Shown here piece after piece: positions 33,953 to 44,231 of a stretch of 64,000 nt of DNA; position 1 is the first letter of the stretch; each line of letters opens with the position of its first letter. The notes below the pieces were generated by a model. The model saw only the letters and a program-made list of their open reading frames with translations, made no database searches and was not told where the DNA came from. Location of the stretch: the NCBI RefSeq assembly GCF_003344785.1, contig NZ_QPMK01000002.1, positions 62,001 through 126,000 of the forward strand, in the 5' to 3' direction. This DNA comes from Thalassococcus profundi (GTDB taxonomy: Bacteria > Pseudomonadota > Alphaproteobacteria > Rhodobacterales > Rhodobacteraceae). The position numbers and the translations under genes were made by a program.

Positions 33953-34909
33953 TCAGTTGATCAGGCCCTGCTCGCGGTAGTACCGCTCCGCACCCGGATG
34001 CAGCGGAACCGGCATGCCGTCGAGCGCTGTTTCCAGCGCGATCTGCGCCGCGGCCTGGTGCGACGAGGTCAGCGTCTCGATGTTCTCGAACAGCAGCTTG
34101 GTCATCTGATAGGCCAGCTCCTCTGACACGTCCGCGTGGCTGATCAGGTAGTTGGAGATCGCCACGGTCGGCACGTCCGCATCCTGCCCGTCATAGGTTC
34201 CGGCGGGGATCGTCGCCGCCTGGTAGGGCGCGCCGAGGGTTTCCGCGATCTCCGCCGGGATCGACACCACGGTGATCGGCACCGAGGACGACAGGTCGCG
34301 GATCGACGCCACGCCCAGACCCGCCGATTGCAGCGTCGCGTCAAGCTGGCGGTTCTTCATCAGTTCGACCGATTCGGCAAAGGGCAGGTATTCGGTCTTG
34401 CCAAGGTCGTCATAGCTCATCCCGGCGGCGCCGAGGATGGCGCGGGCGTTCAGTTCCGTGCCCGAGGCAGGCGCGCCGACCGAAAGGCCCTTGCCCGGCA
34501 GGTCGTCGAGCGTGGCGATGCCGCTGTCGGCGAGCGCCACGAGCTGTATGAAGTTCGGATAGATCGCGGCGATGCCGCGCAGCTGGTCGAGCTTTTCGGG
34601 AAACCCCGCCTCGGCATCGCCTTCCCAGGCCGCCGCGACGCTGTCGCCGAGGGCAAAGGCGATCTCGCCCCGGCCCTGCTGCAAGAGGTTCAGATTCTCG
34701 ACCGACGCCTTGGTGGACTGCACCTGCGTCCGCACCTGGTCGATATTCTCGGCATAGATGTTCGCAAGCCCCGCGCCCAGCGGATAGTAGACGCCCGACG
34801 TGCCGCCGGTCAGCACGTTGACGAAATTCTGCGCCTGCGCGCCGGTGGCGGCAACCGCGACGACGGATGCAAGAAACGTGCCGCGCAGCGCGGATGTGAA
34901 ATGGCTCAT
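33953..34909 (-). CDS. TAXI-family TRAP solute receptor
   Basis: 318 residues. Signal peptide with cleavage after AQA near residue 26, then the TAXI opening VNVLTGGTSGVYYPLGAGLANI, ALGDSVAAAWEG, LPGKGLSVGAPASGTELNAR and NYLISHADVSEELAY. These receptors bind carboxylates or amino acids such as glutamate. GGGAGGACACC precedes the ATG at 34909. First gene of the operon TAXI-permease-DUF1850-kinase-regulator. Confidence 0.9.
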   Translation of the reverse strand: MSHFTSALRGTFLASVVAVAATGAQAQNFVNVLTGGTSGVYYPLGAGLANIYAENIDQVRTQVQSTKASVENLNLLQQGRGEIAFALGDSVAAAWEGDAEAGFPEKLDQLRGIAAIYPNFIQLVALADSGIATLDDLPGKGLSVGAPASGTELNARAILGAAGMSYDDLGKTEYLPFAESVELMKNRQLDATLQSAGLGVASIRDLSSSVPITVVSIPAEIAETLGAPYQAATIPAGTYDGQDADVPTVAISNYLISHADVSEELAYQMTKLLFENIETLTSSHQAAAQIALETALDGMPVPLHPGAERYYREQGLIN

Positions 34910-35024
34910 GGTGTCCTCCCTTGACGTAAGCGGCCGCCCGGCGGGCGACCGGGCACAGCAAGCGCGAGGCGGGAGGGAAAGGCAAAACCTGCGCGCCGGG
35001 GCGCGGAAATCAGCGCGCAACGAA

Positions 35025-35064
35025 TTGCCCTGCGGCAGGCGGGGAATTGCCCGATCAGGGGCAA
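35025..35064. promoter_or_regulatory. Two tandem TTGCC-type inverted repeats upstream of the TAXI operon
   Basis: TTGCCC-GATCAG-GGGCAA (35047-35064) is a perfect 6+6 dyad. A second, weaker dyad with the same half-site lies at 35025-35037 (TTGCC..CT..GCGGCA core TGCC-CTGC-GGCA). Centres are about 24 bp apart, near two helix turns. They sit 116-155 nt upstream of the receptor ATG, the place and layout expected of DctD/NtrC-family enhancer sites. Confidence 0.5.
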
Positions 35065-35193
35065 TCAATTGATATCAGGATATATTTCTCGGAAAGGCGC
35101 AAGCCGACGTTTCGGTGCGACCAGCCGGATCATCGGACCGGCCAGAGAAAGCCGATGCCGCGCCTTCGCGCCGATGCGGTGGACGCTCAGTGG

Positions 35194-36291
35194 TCAGGTG
35201 TTGAACAGGAAGTGCAGCACGTCGCCGTCCTTGACGGTATAGGCCTTGCCCTCGGCGCGCATCTTGCCCGCATCCTTGGCCGCCTGTTCGCCGCCCAGGG
35301 TGACGAAATCGTCATAGGCGATGGTCTCGGCGCGGATGAAGCCGCGTTCGAAATCGCCGTGGATCACGCCGGCGGCCTGCGGTGCGAGGGTGCCGCTGCG
35401 GATGGTCCAGGCGCGTGCCTCTTTCGGGCCAACGGTGAAATAGGTCTCGAGGTGCAGCAGGTCGTAACCCGCGCGGATCAGCCGGTCGAGGCCGGGCTCT
35501 TCCAGGCCCATCTCCGACAGGAACATCTCGGCTTCCTCGGCGTCGAGCTGCGCGATCTCCTCCTCGATCCGGGCCGAGATGATGACATGCGCATTGCCCT
35601 GCGCGCTGGCCATCTCTGCCACCGCCTTGGAATGGTCGTTGCCGGTGGCCGACTGGTCCTCGGCGACGTTGCAGACGTAAAGCACCGGCTTGGCGGTCAG
35701 AAGTTGCAGCATCTTCCAGGCCTTGGCGTCCTCGGCATCCACCTCGACAGTACGCGCCGGCTTGCCCTCTTCCAGCGCCGCGAGGGCGGCCTTGAGCAGA
35801 CGTTCCTGCTGCACCGCGTCCTTGTCGCCGCCGCGCACCTTGCGCACGAGGCCCTGCAGGCGCTTTTCGATGCTTTCGATATCGGCGATCATCAGCTCGG
35901 TCTCGATCGTGTCCGCATCCGCCACCGGGTCGACCCGGCCCTCCACATGGGTCACGTCGCCATCCTCGAAGCAGCGCAGCACATGGGCGATGGCGTCGAC
36001 CTCGCGGATGTTGGCCAGGAACTGGTTGCCCAGCCCTTCGCCCTTGGACGCACCTTTGACGAGGCCCGCAATGTCCACGAAGGTCATGCGCGTGGGGATG
36101 ATCTGCTTGGACTTGGCGATGCCCGCCAGCTTGTCCAGCCGCTTGTCCGGCACCGCGACGTCGCCCACGTTGGGCTCGATGGTGCAGAACGGAAAGTTCG
36201 CCGCCTGCGCCGCGGCGGTGCGGGTCAGCGCGTTGAACAGCGTCGACTTGCCGACGTTGGGCAGTCCCACGATTCCCATCTTGAAGCCCAT
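35194..36291 (-). CDS. ychF: Redox-regulated ATPase/GTPase YchF (Obg-like ATPase)
   Basis: 365 residues, normal length. P-loop GLPNVGKSTLFNAL, G2/G3 regions PTRMTFVDIAGLVKGASKGEGLGNQF, the family-specific NxxE in CNVAED (which favours ATP over GTP), and the C-terminal TGS-like domain with TYFTVGPKEARAWTIRSG and the ending GDVLHFLFNT. A conserved ribosome-associated P-loop protein, linked to stress and translation. Single gene with its own start context; the MATE gene lies 33 nt upstream on the same strand. Confidence 0.95.
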   Translation of the reverse strand: MGFKMGIVGLPNVGKSTLFNALTRTAAAQAANFPFCTIEPNVGDVAVPDKRLDKLAGIAKSKQIIPTRMTFVDIAGLVKGASKGEGLGNQFLANIREVDAIAHVLRCFEDGDVTHVEGRVDPVADADTIETELMIADIESIEKRLQGLVRKVRGGDKDAVQQERLLKAALAALEEGKPARTVEVDAEDAKAWKMLQLLTAKPVLYVCNVAEDQSATGNDHSKAVAEMASAQGNAHVIISARIEEEIAQLDAEEAEMFLSEMGLEEPGLDRLIRAGYDLLHLETYFTVGPKEARAWTIRSGTLAPQAAGVIHGDFERGFIRAETIAYDDFVTLGGEQAAKDAGKMRAEGKAYTVKDGDVLHFLFNT

Positions 36292-36324
36292 GACGCTCTC
36301 CTTCAGCCGCGTTTGAGCCTGTGT

Positions 36325-37722
36325 CTAGTGGGGGTCCGTGGCGGGTGCAAGGTGCCCCGCATTCTGGCCGCGCATCCCCGGCAGGGATTGTCCCCAGAAC
36401 CGCCAGAGCATCGCCAGCGCCGCCAGGGTCAGGCCGAAGACGAGCCCCAGCCAGATGCCGACGGCCTCGCCGCCGAGCACGAACCCGAAGACGTAGGAGG
36501 CCGGGATGCCGACGCCCCAATAGGCGGCGATGGCCATGATCATCGGCACCCGCGTGTCCTGCATGCCGCGCAGGATGCCCAGCGCGACGACCTGCGCGCC
36601 GTCGACCAGCTGGAAGAGCGCCGCCACGGCGAGCAGCGTCACGCCGGTGGCGACGATGGCATCGCGCGCCGGGTCGGCGGGGTCGATGAAGGCGCTCACC
36701 AGCAGGTGCGGCAGGGTCAGGAACAGCGTGATGGTCATCAGCGACATGGCCAGCGACAGGCCCAGCACGGTCCGAGCGCCGCGGGCCAGATGCTCGGGAT
36801 CGTTCCGGCCCAGCGCGTTGCCGGCGCGGATCGTGGCGACATTGCCGAAGCCCAGGTGCACCATGAAGGTGGCCGAGGCGGTCTGCAGCGCGATGCCATG
36901 CGCGGCCAGCGGCACGGTCCCGAGCCAGCCCATCATGATCGCGGTGGCCTCGAAGAGCCCGACCTCGGCCAGCGTCGTCAGGCCGATGGGCACGCCCAGC
37001 CGGAACACCCGCGCGAACATCTGCGGATCGGCGCGCCAGAAGCGTTGGAACATCGCGTGCTGGGGCATGCGCCGCTGGGTGTAGACCGCGATGGCCACCA
37101 GCGCCGTCAACTGCGACAGGATCGCGGCGATGGCCGCCCCGGCGATGCCCAGCTCCGGCGCGCCCCAGTTGCCGAAGATCAGCGCGTAATTGCCCATCCC
37201 GTTGGCGATGGCCGCCAGCACCGTGACCAGCAGCACCACGCGCGTCCGCTCCAGCGCCGCGAGGTAGCTTTTCAGCACCATGACCAGCAGCGCGGGCAAC
37301 ATCCCGAAGCCGGCGATGCGCAGGTATGTCTGCGCATCCGCCGCCAGCGCCTCGGTCTGGCCCAACGCCAGCAGGATCGCGCCCGAGAACCACAGCAGCG
37401 GCATCACGGCGGCCCAGTAGAGGCCGGACAGCCACAACCCCATGCGCGTCACCCGGCGCACAGTCTGGGTGTCGTCCGATGCGGCGGCCTGCGCCACCAG
37501 CGGCATCACCGCCCAGGCAAAGCCGCAGCCCATGAGGAAGAAGACGAAGAAGAACGCCGTCGCCAGCGTCAGCGCCGCCAGAGACTCGGCCCCGTACCAG
37601 CCCAGCATGATCGTGTCCGTCAGGCCGATGGCGAATTGCGCGAGATGCCCGCCGATGAGCGGCAGGCCCAGCGTCAGCACCGCACGGATGTGCTGCGAGT
37701 ATGTCATCCAGGCCGTGTTCAT
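36325..37722 (-). CDS. MATE family efflux transporter
   Basis: 465 residues, 12 membrane segments in two related halves. Family marks include [36 protein letters not shown], shortened here to the motif [16 protein letters not shown] near residues 30-45, and [17 protein letters not shown] in the second half. It exports cationic drugs or organic compounds in exchange for Na+ or H+. No local clue to a specific substrate. Confidence 0.9.
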   Translation of the reverse strand: MNTAWMTYSQHIRAVLTLGLPLIGGHLAQFAIGLTDTIMLGWYGAESLAALTLATAFFFVFFLMGCGFAWAVMPLVAQAAASDDTQTVRRVTRMGLWLSGLYWAAVMPLLWFSGAILLALGQTEALAADAQTYLRIAGFGMLPALLVMVLKSYLAALERTRVVLLVTVLAAIANGMGNYALIFGNWGAPELGIAGAAIAAILSQLTALVAIAVYTQRRMPQHAMFQRFWRADPQMFARVFRLGVPIGLTTLAEVGLFEATAIMMGWLGTVPLAAHGIALQTASATFMVHLGFGNVATIRAGNALGRNDPEHLARGARTVLGLSLAMSLMTITLFLTLPHLLVSAFIDPADPARDAIVATGVTLLAVAALFQLVDGAQVVALGILRGMQDTRVPMIMAIAAYWGVGIPASYVFGFVLGGEAVGIWLGLVFGLTLAALAMLWRFWGQSLPGMRGQNAGHLAPATDPH

Positions 37723-37800
37723 GCGCCGGCTTTAGGCCGCGCGCCGTACCGACACAAGCGCCTCAGGCCCGGCCTCCGGCCAATCCTCGCCGCCGGGCGC

Positions 37801-37843
37801 CGGAAAATTCGAATTTTCCGGTCCGTTTTCCTCGAGGAAAACG
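37801..37843. repeat. Two adjacent perfect 20-bp palindromes
   Basis: CGGAAAATTCGAATTTTCCG (37801-37820) and CGTTTTCCTCGAGGAAAACG (37824-37843) are each perfect palindromes, three bases apart. CCGGTCC (37818-37824) also has a complement just downstream (GGACCGG within 37849-37858). They lie between the start of the MATE gene and the end of the epimerase gene, both minus strand. Read as RNA, each makes a long stem, and the T-rich halves could act as a terminator for the epimerase gene. Confidence 0.6.
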
Positions 37844-37865
37844 CGCCCCGGGACCGGTCGGCGCG

Positions 37866-38756
37866 TTACTTTTCCAGCTCGCCGCGCCAGCGGTGCCGCG
37901 GCGAGAAGCCGACCATGCGCCGGGCCTTGGAGATGTCGTAGAAGGTCTCGGTCTCGCCCATCTCGCGGCGCACCGGCACGCCCTCGTAGTACCGCGCGAT
38001 GATCTCGGACGTGCTCAGCGCCACCGAGACGTCTTCGTTGGCGACGTTGAAGACCTCAAAGCCCAGCCCGTCCGTTTCGAGACAGCACTGCACCATACGG
38101 CCCAGGTCGCGCGCGTCGATATAGGCGAAGATGTTGCGCCGCCGCTGGTCCGGGTTCTCGATGAAATCCGGGAAGAGCTCGGTGTACTCATGCGGCTCGA
38201 TCACGTTGTTGATCCGCAGCCCGTAGATGTCGAGGCGCGTGCGCGCCTGGAACGACCGCGCGCAGGCCTCGTTCACCACCTTGGACATGGCATAGCTGTC
38301 GTGCGGCACGGTGGGATGATCCTCGTCCACCGGCACGTAGTCCGGCTTCATCTCGCCATCGGCGAAACAGATGCCGTAGGTCGTCTCGGAACTGGCGAAG
38401 ATCACCTTGGGGATGCCGAGCTTTGTCGCCGCTTCCAGCACGTTGTAGGTGGCGAGCGTGTTGGTGCGGAAAAGCTCGTTGTCGGGCTTGATCAGGATCC
38501 GCGGGATCGCCGCGAAATGCACCACGGCGTCGAAGTCGGGGCGCCCGGTGCCCGGCTCGAGCTCGTCCAGACCGGCATAGGAGGTCAGCGCGTTCCAGAC
38601 CTGACCGTTCTCGGTCAGATCGACGGTGAGGTTGTCGACGCCGGGATGGTCCAGCGGCACGAGGTCGGCGTTGACGACGCGGTGGCCTTGATCGAGCAGG
38701 AAAGGGATGACGTGACGGCCGGCCTTGCCGCTACCGCCGGTGAAGAGAATGCGCAT
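37866..38756 (-). CDS. NAD-dependent epimerase/dehydratase family protein
   Basis: 296 residues, extended SDR fold. NAD-binding loop [10 protein letters not shown] at the N-terminus, catalytic ASSETTYG (Ser/Thr) and YxxxK in DSYAMSKVV near residue 140, then [11 protein letters not shown]. It acts on a nucleotide sugar or a related acid sugar (uronate dehydrogenases belong to this superfamily). The ATG at 38756 ([10 protein letters not shown]) is preferred over one nine codons earlier. It is divergent from trpA; substrate unknown. Confidence 0.8.
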   Translation of the reverse strand: MRILFTGGSGKAGRHVIPFLLDQGHRVVNADLVPLDHPGVDNLTVDLTENGQVWNALTSYAGLDELEPGTGRPDFDAVVHFAAIPRILIKPDNELFRTNTLATYNVLEAATKLGIPKVIFASSETTYGICFADGEMKPDYVPVDEDHPTVPHDSYAMSKVVNEACARSFQARTRLDIYGLRINNVIEPHEYTELFPDFIENPDQRRRNIFAYIDARDLGRMVQCCLETDGLGFEVFNVANEDVSVALSTSEIIARYYEGVPVRREMGETETFYDISKARRMVGFSPRHRWRGELEK

Positions 38757-38867
38757 GGGTCTGCTCCTGTATCTTGGCGCCACGAGCTAGGGCGCGTCGC
38801 CGCCTCGCCCATTGATTTCCCCCCCGAGTTCCGGCAGGACAGCCGGAACCAGTTGCAAGGAACGACC

Positions 38868-39659
38868 ATGACACGCATCGACGCCAGGTTCGCCGCGCTC
38901 AAGACCGAGGGAAAGAAGGCCTTCGTCGCCTATGTGATGGCCGGCGATCCGGATTTCGACACCTCGCTGGAGCTGGTGCAGGGCCTGCCGGATGCGGGCG
39001 TCGACGTGATCGAACTGGGCCTGCCCTTCACCGATCCGATGGCCGACGGTCCGACGATCCAGCTCGCCGGTCAGCGCGCGCTCGAAGGCGGCATGACGCT
39101 GGACCGCACGCTGGAGCTGGCGCGTCGGTTCCGCGAAGGCGACGACAGCACGCCGATCGTGCTGATGGGCTATTACAACCCGATCTATTCGCGCGGCGTC
39201 GCCAAGTTTCTCGAACAGGCGAAGGAGGCCGGGATCGACGGGCTGATCGTCGTCGACCTGCCCCCCGAGGAGGACGACGAGCTCTGCATCCCCGCGCAGA
39301 AGGCCGGGTTGAACTTCATTCGCCTGGCGACGCCCACGACCGACGACAAGCGCCTGCCCAAGGTGCTCGAGAACACCAGCGGGTTCGTCTATTACGTCTC
39401 GATTACCGGCATCACCGGCGCGGCTGCGGCCGAAGCCGCCGATGTCGCGCCCGAAGTGGCGCGGATCAAGTCGCAGACCGATCTGCCGGTGATCGTCGGC
39501 TTCGGCATCCGCACCCCCGAAGCATCCGAAAGCATCGCCGGCATCGCGGATGGCTGCGTCGTGGGATCGGCCATCGTGTCCGATCTGGCCTCGGGCAAGC
39601 CGGTGGACGAGGTGCTGGCTTTCGTGAAATCGCTGGCGGACGGCGCGCACCGGGCCTGA
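38868..39659 (+). CDS. trpA: Tryptophan synthase alpha chain
   Basis: 263 residues, normal length. Converts indole-3-glycerol phosphate to indole and glyceraldehyde 3-phosphate, working with TrpB. The catalytic Glu and Asp are in [16 protein letters not shown], followed by [27 protein letters not shown] and VGFGIRTPE for phosphate binding. The chosen ATG ([12 protein letters not shown]) has AAGGAACG upstream. trpB is not in the window next to it, so trpA is separate from the rest of the pathway genes here. Confidence 0.97.
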   Translation: MTRIDARFAALKTEGKKAFVAYVMAGDPDFDTSLELVQGLPDAGVDVIELGLPFTDPMADGPTIQLAGQRALEGGMTLDRTLELARRFREGDDSTPIVLMGYYNPIYSRGVAKFLEQAKEAGIDGLIVVDLPPEEDDELCIPAQKAGLNFIRLATPTTDDKRLPKVLENTSGFVYYVSITGITGAAAAEAADVAPEVARIKSQTDLPVIVGFGIRTPEASESIAGIADGCVVGSAIVSDLASGKPVDEVLAFVKSLADGAHRA

Positions 39660-39888
39660 CCGTTACGGTCCTGTGCGGGGCCGGCGGCGGCCCGCCGGGG
39701 TGCCGCTCAGACGATGCCGCTTCTCGATTTATGGCGGCCAGAGCCGGACGACCTCGGTGCATTGCGCCAGGCGTCACCAAAGCGGCAGCCCGGTGGGGCG
39801 GGCCGCCGCTGGCCCGGCACCTTCGGTGCTGTTCGGGCCGGCCACAACGCTCCTGCTAGATCGGTCAAACATCGGTCTGAAGGCTAAC
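39660..39888. other. Intergenic between trpA and dxs, with hairpins
   Basis: Holds a possible trpA terminator stem (CCGGCGG at 39681-39687 with CCGCCGG at 39692-39698) and a nested stem at 39811-39839: GGCCCG/CGGGCC outside and GCACC-TTC-GGTGC inside. The second may serve both converging genes. A 57-codon open frame (39714-39887) has no ribosome site and contains the stem, so I do not call it. Confidence 0.45.
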
Positions 39889-41814
39889 TCAGGCGCGCTT
39901 GCCGATGCTCTCCACGCCCAGCACTGACAGCACCTTAGCCTCGATCTTTTCGGCATCGAGCCCGGCCACCGCGTACATGTCCGCCGGGCTTGCCTGGTCG
40001 ATGAACACGTCCGGCAACACCATCGACCGGAACCGCAAGCCGCTGTCGAACACGCCCTCCTCGGCCAGAAGCTGTGCGACATGGCTACCGAAACCGCCGA
40101 CCGCGCCTTCCTCGATGGTGATGAGCGCCTCGTGCTCGGCGGCAAGCCGCAGGATCAGGTCGCGGTCCAGCGGCTTGGCGAATCGCGCATCCGCCACGGT
40201 GGGCGAGATGCCACGCGCCTCCAGCGTCTCGCAGGCCTTGCGCACTTCGCCAAGCCGCGTGCCGAAGGACAGGATCGCCACGCGCTTGCCCTCGCGGATC
40301 ATCCGGCCGCGGCCGATCTCGAGCACCTCGCCGCGCTCGGGCATCTCGACGCCTTCGCCTTCGCCGCGCGGATAGCGGAAGGCGATGGGTCCATCGTCAT
40401 GCGCCGCCGCGGTGGCAACCATGTGCTTGAGCTCCGCCTCGTCCGCCGCCGCCATGACGGTGAAGCCCGGCAGGTTGCTCAGGTAAGCGATGTCGTAGCT
40501 GCCCGCGTGGGTGGCGCCATCGGCGCCAACGAGCCCCGCGCGGTCCACGGCAAACCTCACCGGCAGGCGCTGGATCGCCACGTCGTGCACGACCTGGTCG
40601 TAGCCGCGCTGGAGAAATGTCGAATAGATCGCGCAGAAGGGCCGCATCCCCCCCGCCGCCAGACCGGCGGCAAAGGTCACGCCATGCTGTTCCGCGATGC
40701 CCACGTCGAAGCAGCGGCTGGGATAGCGCTCGGCAAAGAGATTGAGCCCGGTGCCGTCGGGCATCGCTGCCGTCACGGCACAGATGCGCGGATCGTCCGA
40801 GGCCAGCGCCGTCAGCGTCTCGCCGAACACCTTGGTGTAGGACGGCGCGTTGCTCGGCGCCTTCTTCTGCTGGCCGGTGACCACGTCGAACTTCGCCGTG
40901 GCATGACCCTTGTCGCTGGCGGTCTCGGCGGGCGCATAGCCCTTGCCCTTCTTGGTCAGCACATGGATCAGGACCGGCCCGGTGGCGCGCTGGTGCACGG
41001 TGCGCAGGACCGGCAGCAACTGGTCGAGGTCGTGGCCGTCGATCGGCCCGAGGTACGAAAACCCCAACGCCTCGAACAGCGTGCCGCCCACGGCCATACC
41101 CTTGATCATCTCCTTGGCGCGTTTGGCGCCCTGCTGGAACGGTTCCGGCAGCAGGCTGACCGCGCCTTTGGCGGCGTCCTTGAGCGTGTGAAACGGCGCC
41201 TCGGAATAGAGACGCATGAGGTAGGAGGACATCGCGCCGGTGGGCGGGGCGATGGACATCTCGTTGTCGTTCAGGATGACGAAAAGGCGCTTTTTCAGGT
41301 GGCCAGCGTTGTTCATCGCCTCGTAGGCCATGCCCGCGCTCATCGCGCCGTCGCCGATCACCGCGATCGCGTCACCGGCACCGGTGTCGGGCGCGCCGCC
41401 CAGGTCGCGCGCCACGGCAAAGCCCAGCGCGGCAGAGATCGAGGTCGAACTGTGCGCCGCGCCGAACGGGTCGTAGGGCGACTCGGACCGCTTCGTGAAA
41501 CCCGACAGCCCGTCCTTTTGCCGGATCGTGCGGATGCGGTCGCGGCGGCCGGTCAGGATCTTGTGCGGATAACTCTGGTGGCTCACGTCCCAGATCAGCT
41601 TGTCGCGCGGCGTGTCAAAGACCGCGTGCAGCGCCACGGTCAGCTCGACCACTCCCAGCCCCGCGCCCAGGTGACCGCCGGTTTCCGACACAGCCGCGAT
41701 GGTTTCGGCCCGCAGCTCGTGTGCCAGCCGCGCCAGTTCGGAATCCGAAAACCGCTTGAGGTCGGCGGGGGTGGACACGCGGTCCAGCAGCGGGGTTTCG
41801 GGTCTGGACGCCAT
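39889..41814 (-). CDS. dxs: 1-deoxy-D-xylulose-5-phosphate synthase
   Basis: 641 residues, normal length. Makes DXP from pyruvate and glyceraldehyde 3-phosphate, first step of the MEP isoprenoid route, with thiamine diphosphate. Seen: [31 protein letters not shown], the TPP motif [19 protein letters not shown], the catalytic Glu region [16 protein letters not shown], and [15 protein letters not shown]. Last gene of the operon HDAC-like, xseB, ispA, dxs; the gap to ispA is 23 nt. Confidence 0.97.
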   Translation of the reverse strand: MASRPETPLLDRVSTPADLKRFSDSELARLAHELRAETIAAVSETGGHLGAGLGVVELTVALHAVFDTPRDKLIWDVSHQSYPHKILTGRRDRIRTIRQKDGLSGFTKRSESPYDPFGAAHSSTSISAALGFAVARDLGGAPDTGAGDAIAVIGDGAMSAGMAYEAMNNAGHLKKRLFVILNDNEMSIAPPTGAMSSYLMRLYSEAPFHTLKDAAKGAVSLLPEPFQQGAKRAKEMIKGMAVGGTLFEALGFSYLGPIDGHDLDQLLPVLRTVHQRATGPVLIHVLTKKGKGYAPAETASDKGHATAKFDVVTGQQKKAPSNAPSYTKVFGETLTALASDDPRICAVTAAMPDGTGLNLFAERYPSRCFDVGIAEQHGVTFAAGLAAGGMRPFCAIYSTFLQRGYDQVVHDVAIQRLPVRFAVDRAGLVGADGATHAGSYDIAYLSNLPGFTVMAAADEAELKHMVATAAAHDDGPIAFRYPRGEGEGVEMPERGEVLEIGRGRMIREGKRVAILSFGTRLGEVRKACETLEARGISPTVADARFAKPLDRDLILRLAAEHEALITIEEGAVGGFGSHVAQLLAEEGVFDSGLRFRSMVLPDVFIDQASPADMYAVAGLDAEKIEAKVLSVLGVESIGKRA

Positions 41815-41837
41815 CGTGGCTCTCCTCCGGCAGGCGA

Positions 41838-42707
41838 TCAGTTCCGGCGGGCAATAACGAAGCGCGCCGCCTGCTTCAAGGTCTCGGCCTCGTCACCGTA
41901 AGACGATAGCGCGTCGCAGGCTTCGGTCACGAGCGCATCTGCGCGGCGCTTTGCCTCGTCGAGCCCCAGGAGCGACACGAAGGTCGCCTTGCCCGCTTCG
42001 GCATCCTTGCGCACCGCCTTGCCGACCTCTGCCGCGTCGCCCTCGACATCGAGAATGTCGTCGGCAATCTGGAACGCGAGGCCCAGCGCCTCGGCATAGC
42101 GGCGCAGGGGTGTGATGTCGGCCTGCGCCATGCGCGCGCCCACCTCTGCCGCCCAGACAATGAGCGCGCCGGTCTTGCCGGACTGCAACGCCGTGATCTC
42201 GTCCAGCGTCAGCTGCCTTTCGGCTGTTTCCGCCGCCATGTCCAGCGCCTGACCCAGCACCATGCCCTCCGCCCCTGCTGCCCGCACGAGGCTGAGCGCC
42301 AGATCGGCACGCACCGCCGGCTCCGTGCTGGCCGCCTCATGGCAGGCCAGTTCGATGCCCAGCGCCTGCAGCGCGTCGCCCACCAGCACGGCGGTGCCGT
42401 CGTCCCACTTCCGGTGCACCGTGGGCAGACCGCGACGCAGGTCATCGTCGTCCATGCAGGGCAGGTCGTCATGCACGAGGCTGTAGGCATGTATCGCCTC
42501 TATGCCCGCCGCCGGCCAGATCGCCTGCGCCGGCGGAATGCCATGCAAGGCCGCGCTTTCAAGCACCAGGAAACCGCGCAGCTTCTTGCCGCCGCGCAGG
42601 GCGTAGCGCATGCCTTCGATCACCGGCAGGTCGGGGCGGTCGGCCAGAACCGCCGCCAGATGCCGGTCGATCCGCTCCGCCGCGGCGCTCAGCGCGTCCT
42701 GAAACAA
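41838..42707 (-). CDS. ispA: Polyprenyl (farnesyl/geranylgeranyl) diphosphate synthase
   Basis: 289 residues. Builds C15-C20 prenyl diphosphates from IPP and allylic diphosphates. Both aspartate-rich motifs are present: [17 protein letters not shown] (DDxxxxD, FARM) and FQIADDILD (SARM). YSLVHD and [16 protein letters not shown] are typical of the farnesyl type. It lies 3 nt after xseB and before dxs, an arrangement known from many Alphaproteobacteria. Confidence 0.95.
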   Translation of the reverse strand: MFQDALSAAAERIDRHLAAVLADRPDLPVIEGMRYALRGGKKLRGFLVLESAALHGIPPAQAIWPAAGIEAIHAYSLVHDDLPCMDDDDLRRGLPTVHRKWDDGTAVLVGDALQALGIELACHEAASTEPAVRADLALSLVRAAGAEGMVLGQALDMAAETAERQLTLDEITALQSGKTGALIVWAAEVGARMAQADITPLRRYAEALGLAFQIADDILDVEGDAAEVGKAVRKDAEAGKATFVSLLGLDEAKRRADALVTEACDALSSYGDEAETLKQAARFVIARRN

Positions 42708-42710
42708 GGA

Positions 42711-42953
42711 TCAGAGCCCTTCGACCGGCGTCGTCCCCTTGGGGTTGCCGTCGCCGTCCAGCGTGATCGCGGCGACCTTTTCCTCGGCTTCCTTGAGCTT
42801 GTCCTCGCAACGCTTCTTCAGCTTCGCGCCGCGCTCGTAAAGGGTGATCGATTCCTCGAGCGCCACGTCGCCGCGTTCGAGCGTGCCCACCACCTGTTCA
42901 AGCTCGGCCATGGCCTGTTCAAAGCTCATCTGATCCACCGGGGTTTCGGTCAT
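42711..42953 (-). CDS. xseB: Exodeoxyribonuclease VII small subunit
   Basis: 80 residues. The XseB pattern MSFEQAMAELEQVVGTLERG, then VALEESITLYERGAKL and CEDKLKEAEEKV. It forms the heteromultimer with XseA that degrades single-stranded DNA. The start overlaps the upstream HDAC-like gene by 4 nt and the stop is 3 nt from ispA. Confidence 0.95.
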   Translation of the reverse strand: MTETPVDQMSFEQAMAELEQVVGTLERGDVALEESITLYERGAKLKKRCEDKLKEAEEKVAAITLDGDGNPKGTTPVEGL

Positions 42954-43876
42954 TGCGACGCCTTTCTCAACTCTTCCACATGGGCCTTGCTCGCATCGGC
43001 CAGGGCCTGAAGATCATAGCCGCCCTCCAAGGTCGACACCAGACGGCCCTCGCAGAGTTCTGCCGCGACGGCGCAGAGGTTCTGCGCCAGCCAGCGGAAG
43101 TCGTCGGTGCTCCAGTTCAGCATCGCCAGCGGGTCGTCCTGATGCGCGTCGAAACCCGCGGAGACGATGATCAGCTCTGGCCGGAAATCGCGCAGGCGCG
43201 GGAAGACGCGGGTTTCGTAGACCAGCCGCATGTCGGCGCCGGTGCTTTCGGGCGGCAGCGGCAGGTTCAGCACGTTGTCATACGCGCCCTTTTCCGACGG
43301 CGCGCCGGTGCCGGGCCAGAGCGGCATCTGCTGGCTGGTGATGACCAGCGCGCGTTTCTCGTCCCAGAGAAGGTCCTGGGTGCCGTTGCCGTGGTGAACG
43401 TCGAAATCGACGACCGCGACGCGGCTCAGCCCGTGGCGTTCCAGCGCATGTTTCGCGGCGATGGCGGCGGTGCCGAAAAGGCAGAATCCCATGGCGGTGC
43501 TGGTTTCCGCGTGATGCCCCGGCGGCCGGGTGGCGCAGAAGGCGTTGCCGACCTCGCCGTCCAGCACCATGTCCACGGCGCGGATCGCCCCGCCGACGCA
43601 GCGCCGCGCGGCATTGAGCGATCCGGGCGACATCCAGGTGTCGCCGTCGATCTGGTGAAAGCTCTTGTGCGGCAGCGCCTCTTCCAACCGGTCGAGATAG
43701 CTTTGCGGATGCGCCAGCAGGATGTCGGCATCCTCGCACAACGGCGCCGTGACGCGGTGCAGGTCCAAGGGCTCCAGCGCGTGCAGCACATGCTCGAGCC
43801 GCGCCACCCGCTCGGGATGGCCGTCGGGGGTCACATGGGTCAGGCAGTCGGCATGGGTCAGAAGGGCTGTCGCCAC
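42950..43876 (-). CDS. Histone-deacetylase-like (acetoin utilisation/HDAC superfamily) amidohydrolase
   Basis: 308 residues of the class II HDAC-like fold. Zinc and catalytic residues appear in RPPGHHAETSTAMGFCLF, VAVVDFDVHHGNGTQDL and VSAGFDAHQDDPLAML. Bacterial members deacetylate polyamines or other acetylated amines, or lysines. It begins the operon with xseB, ispA and dxs; the link to isoprenoid synthesis is positional, common in this group, and unexplained. Confidence 0.88.
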   Translation of the reverse strand: MATALLTHADCLTHVTPDGHPERVARLEHVLHALEPLDLHRVTAPLCEDADILLAHPQSYLDRLEEALPHKSFHQIDGDTWMSPGSLNAARRCVGGAIRAVDMVLDGEVGNAFCATRPPGHHAETSTAMGFCLFGTAAIAAKHALERHGLSRVAVVDFDVHHGNGTQDLLWDEKRALVITSQQMPLWPGTGAPSEKGAYDNVLNLPLPPESTGADMRLVYETRVFPRLRDFRPELIIVSAGFDAHQDDPLAMLNWSTDDFRWLAQNLCAVAAELCEGRLVSTLEGGYDLQALADASKAHVEELRKASQ

Positions 43877-44231
43877 GGGAACCTCCTATGGGTATCGGTC
43901 CGGTCGGACCCTAAAGCATGTTGATTCCGAACGAAACTGCGAGAAAGGCCTTGGTGCCGGCAATTCATCCGTCATGCCAGGTGCATCTCACTACGTGCGC
44001 CGTGCCAGCGCCGGCCCGCGGGGTGGTGCATCCGAGTACTAAGTTTCGTGCTTCACGACTGCTAATCCGCGCGCTGCCTCGGCTCTGCACCAAGCCCGGC
44101 CAAAGCGCGTCCACGGAGGACGGGTCATGCCAGAGACATGCTTCCGGCATGACGCTGGCACGGCGGCCGCAAGCGGCCTTGGTCCCGTGCCGGGCGTACC
44201 GCGGCCAAGCGATGCCGCGGCGCGCCTCTCC
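43877..44231. other. 355-base gap, promoter of the HDAC-dxs operon and 3' region of petR
   Basis: No gene with a credible start was found here. The gap holds the promoter side of the minus-strand operon (near 43877) and two strong inverted repeats next to the petR stop. Composition is GC-rich but without the codon pattern of the neighbours. Confidence 0.5.
44128..44178 (-). terminator. Nested hairpins downstream of petR
   Basis: TGCCAG (44128-44133) pairs with CTGGCA (44155-44160), and inside it CATGC (44137-44141) pairs with GCATG (44147-44151). Beside it GGCCGC (44165-44170) and GCGGCC (44173-44178) form another stem with an AA turn. They lie about 55-105 nt after the petR stop on the minus strand and may terminate that transcript. 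Confidence 0.4.

Noticed and set aside
39714-39887. 57-codon open frame between trpA and dxs
   Set aside because: No ribosome site, no similarity that I recognise, and it contains the nested hairpin at 39811.
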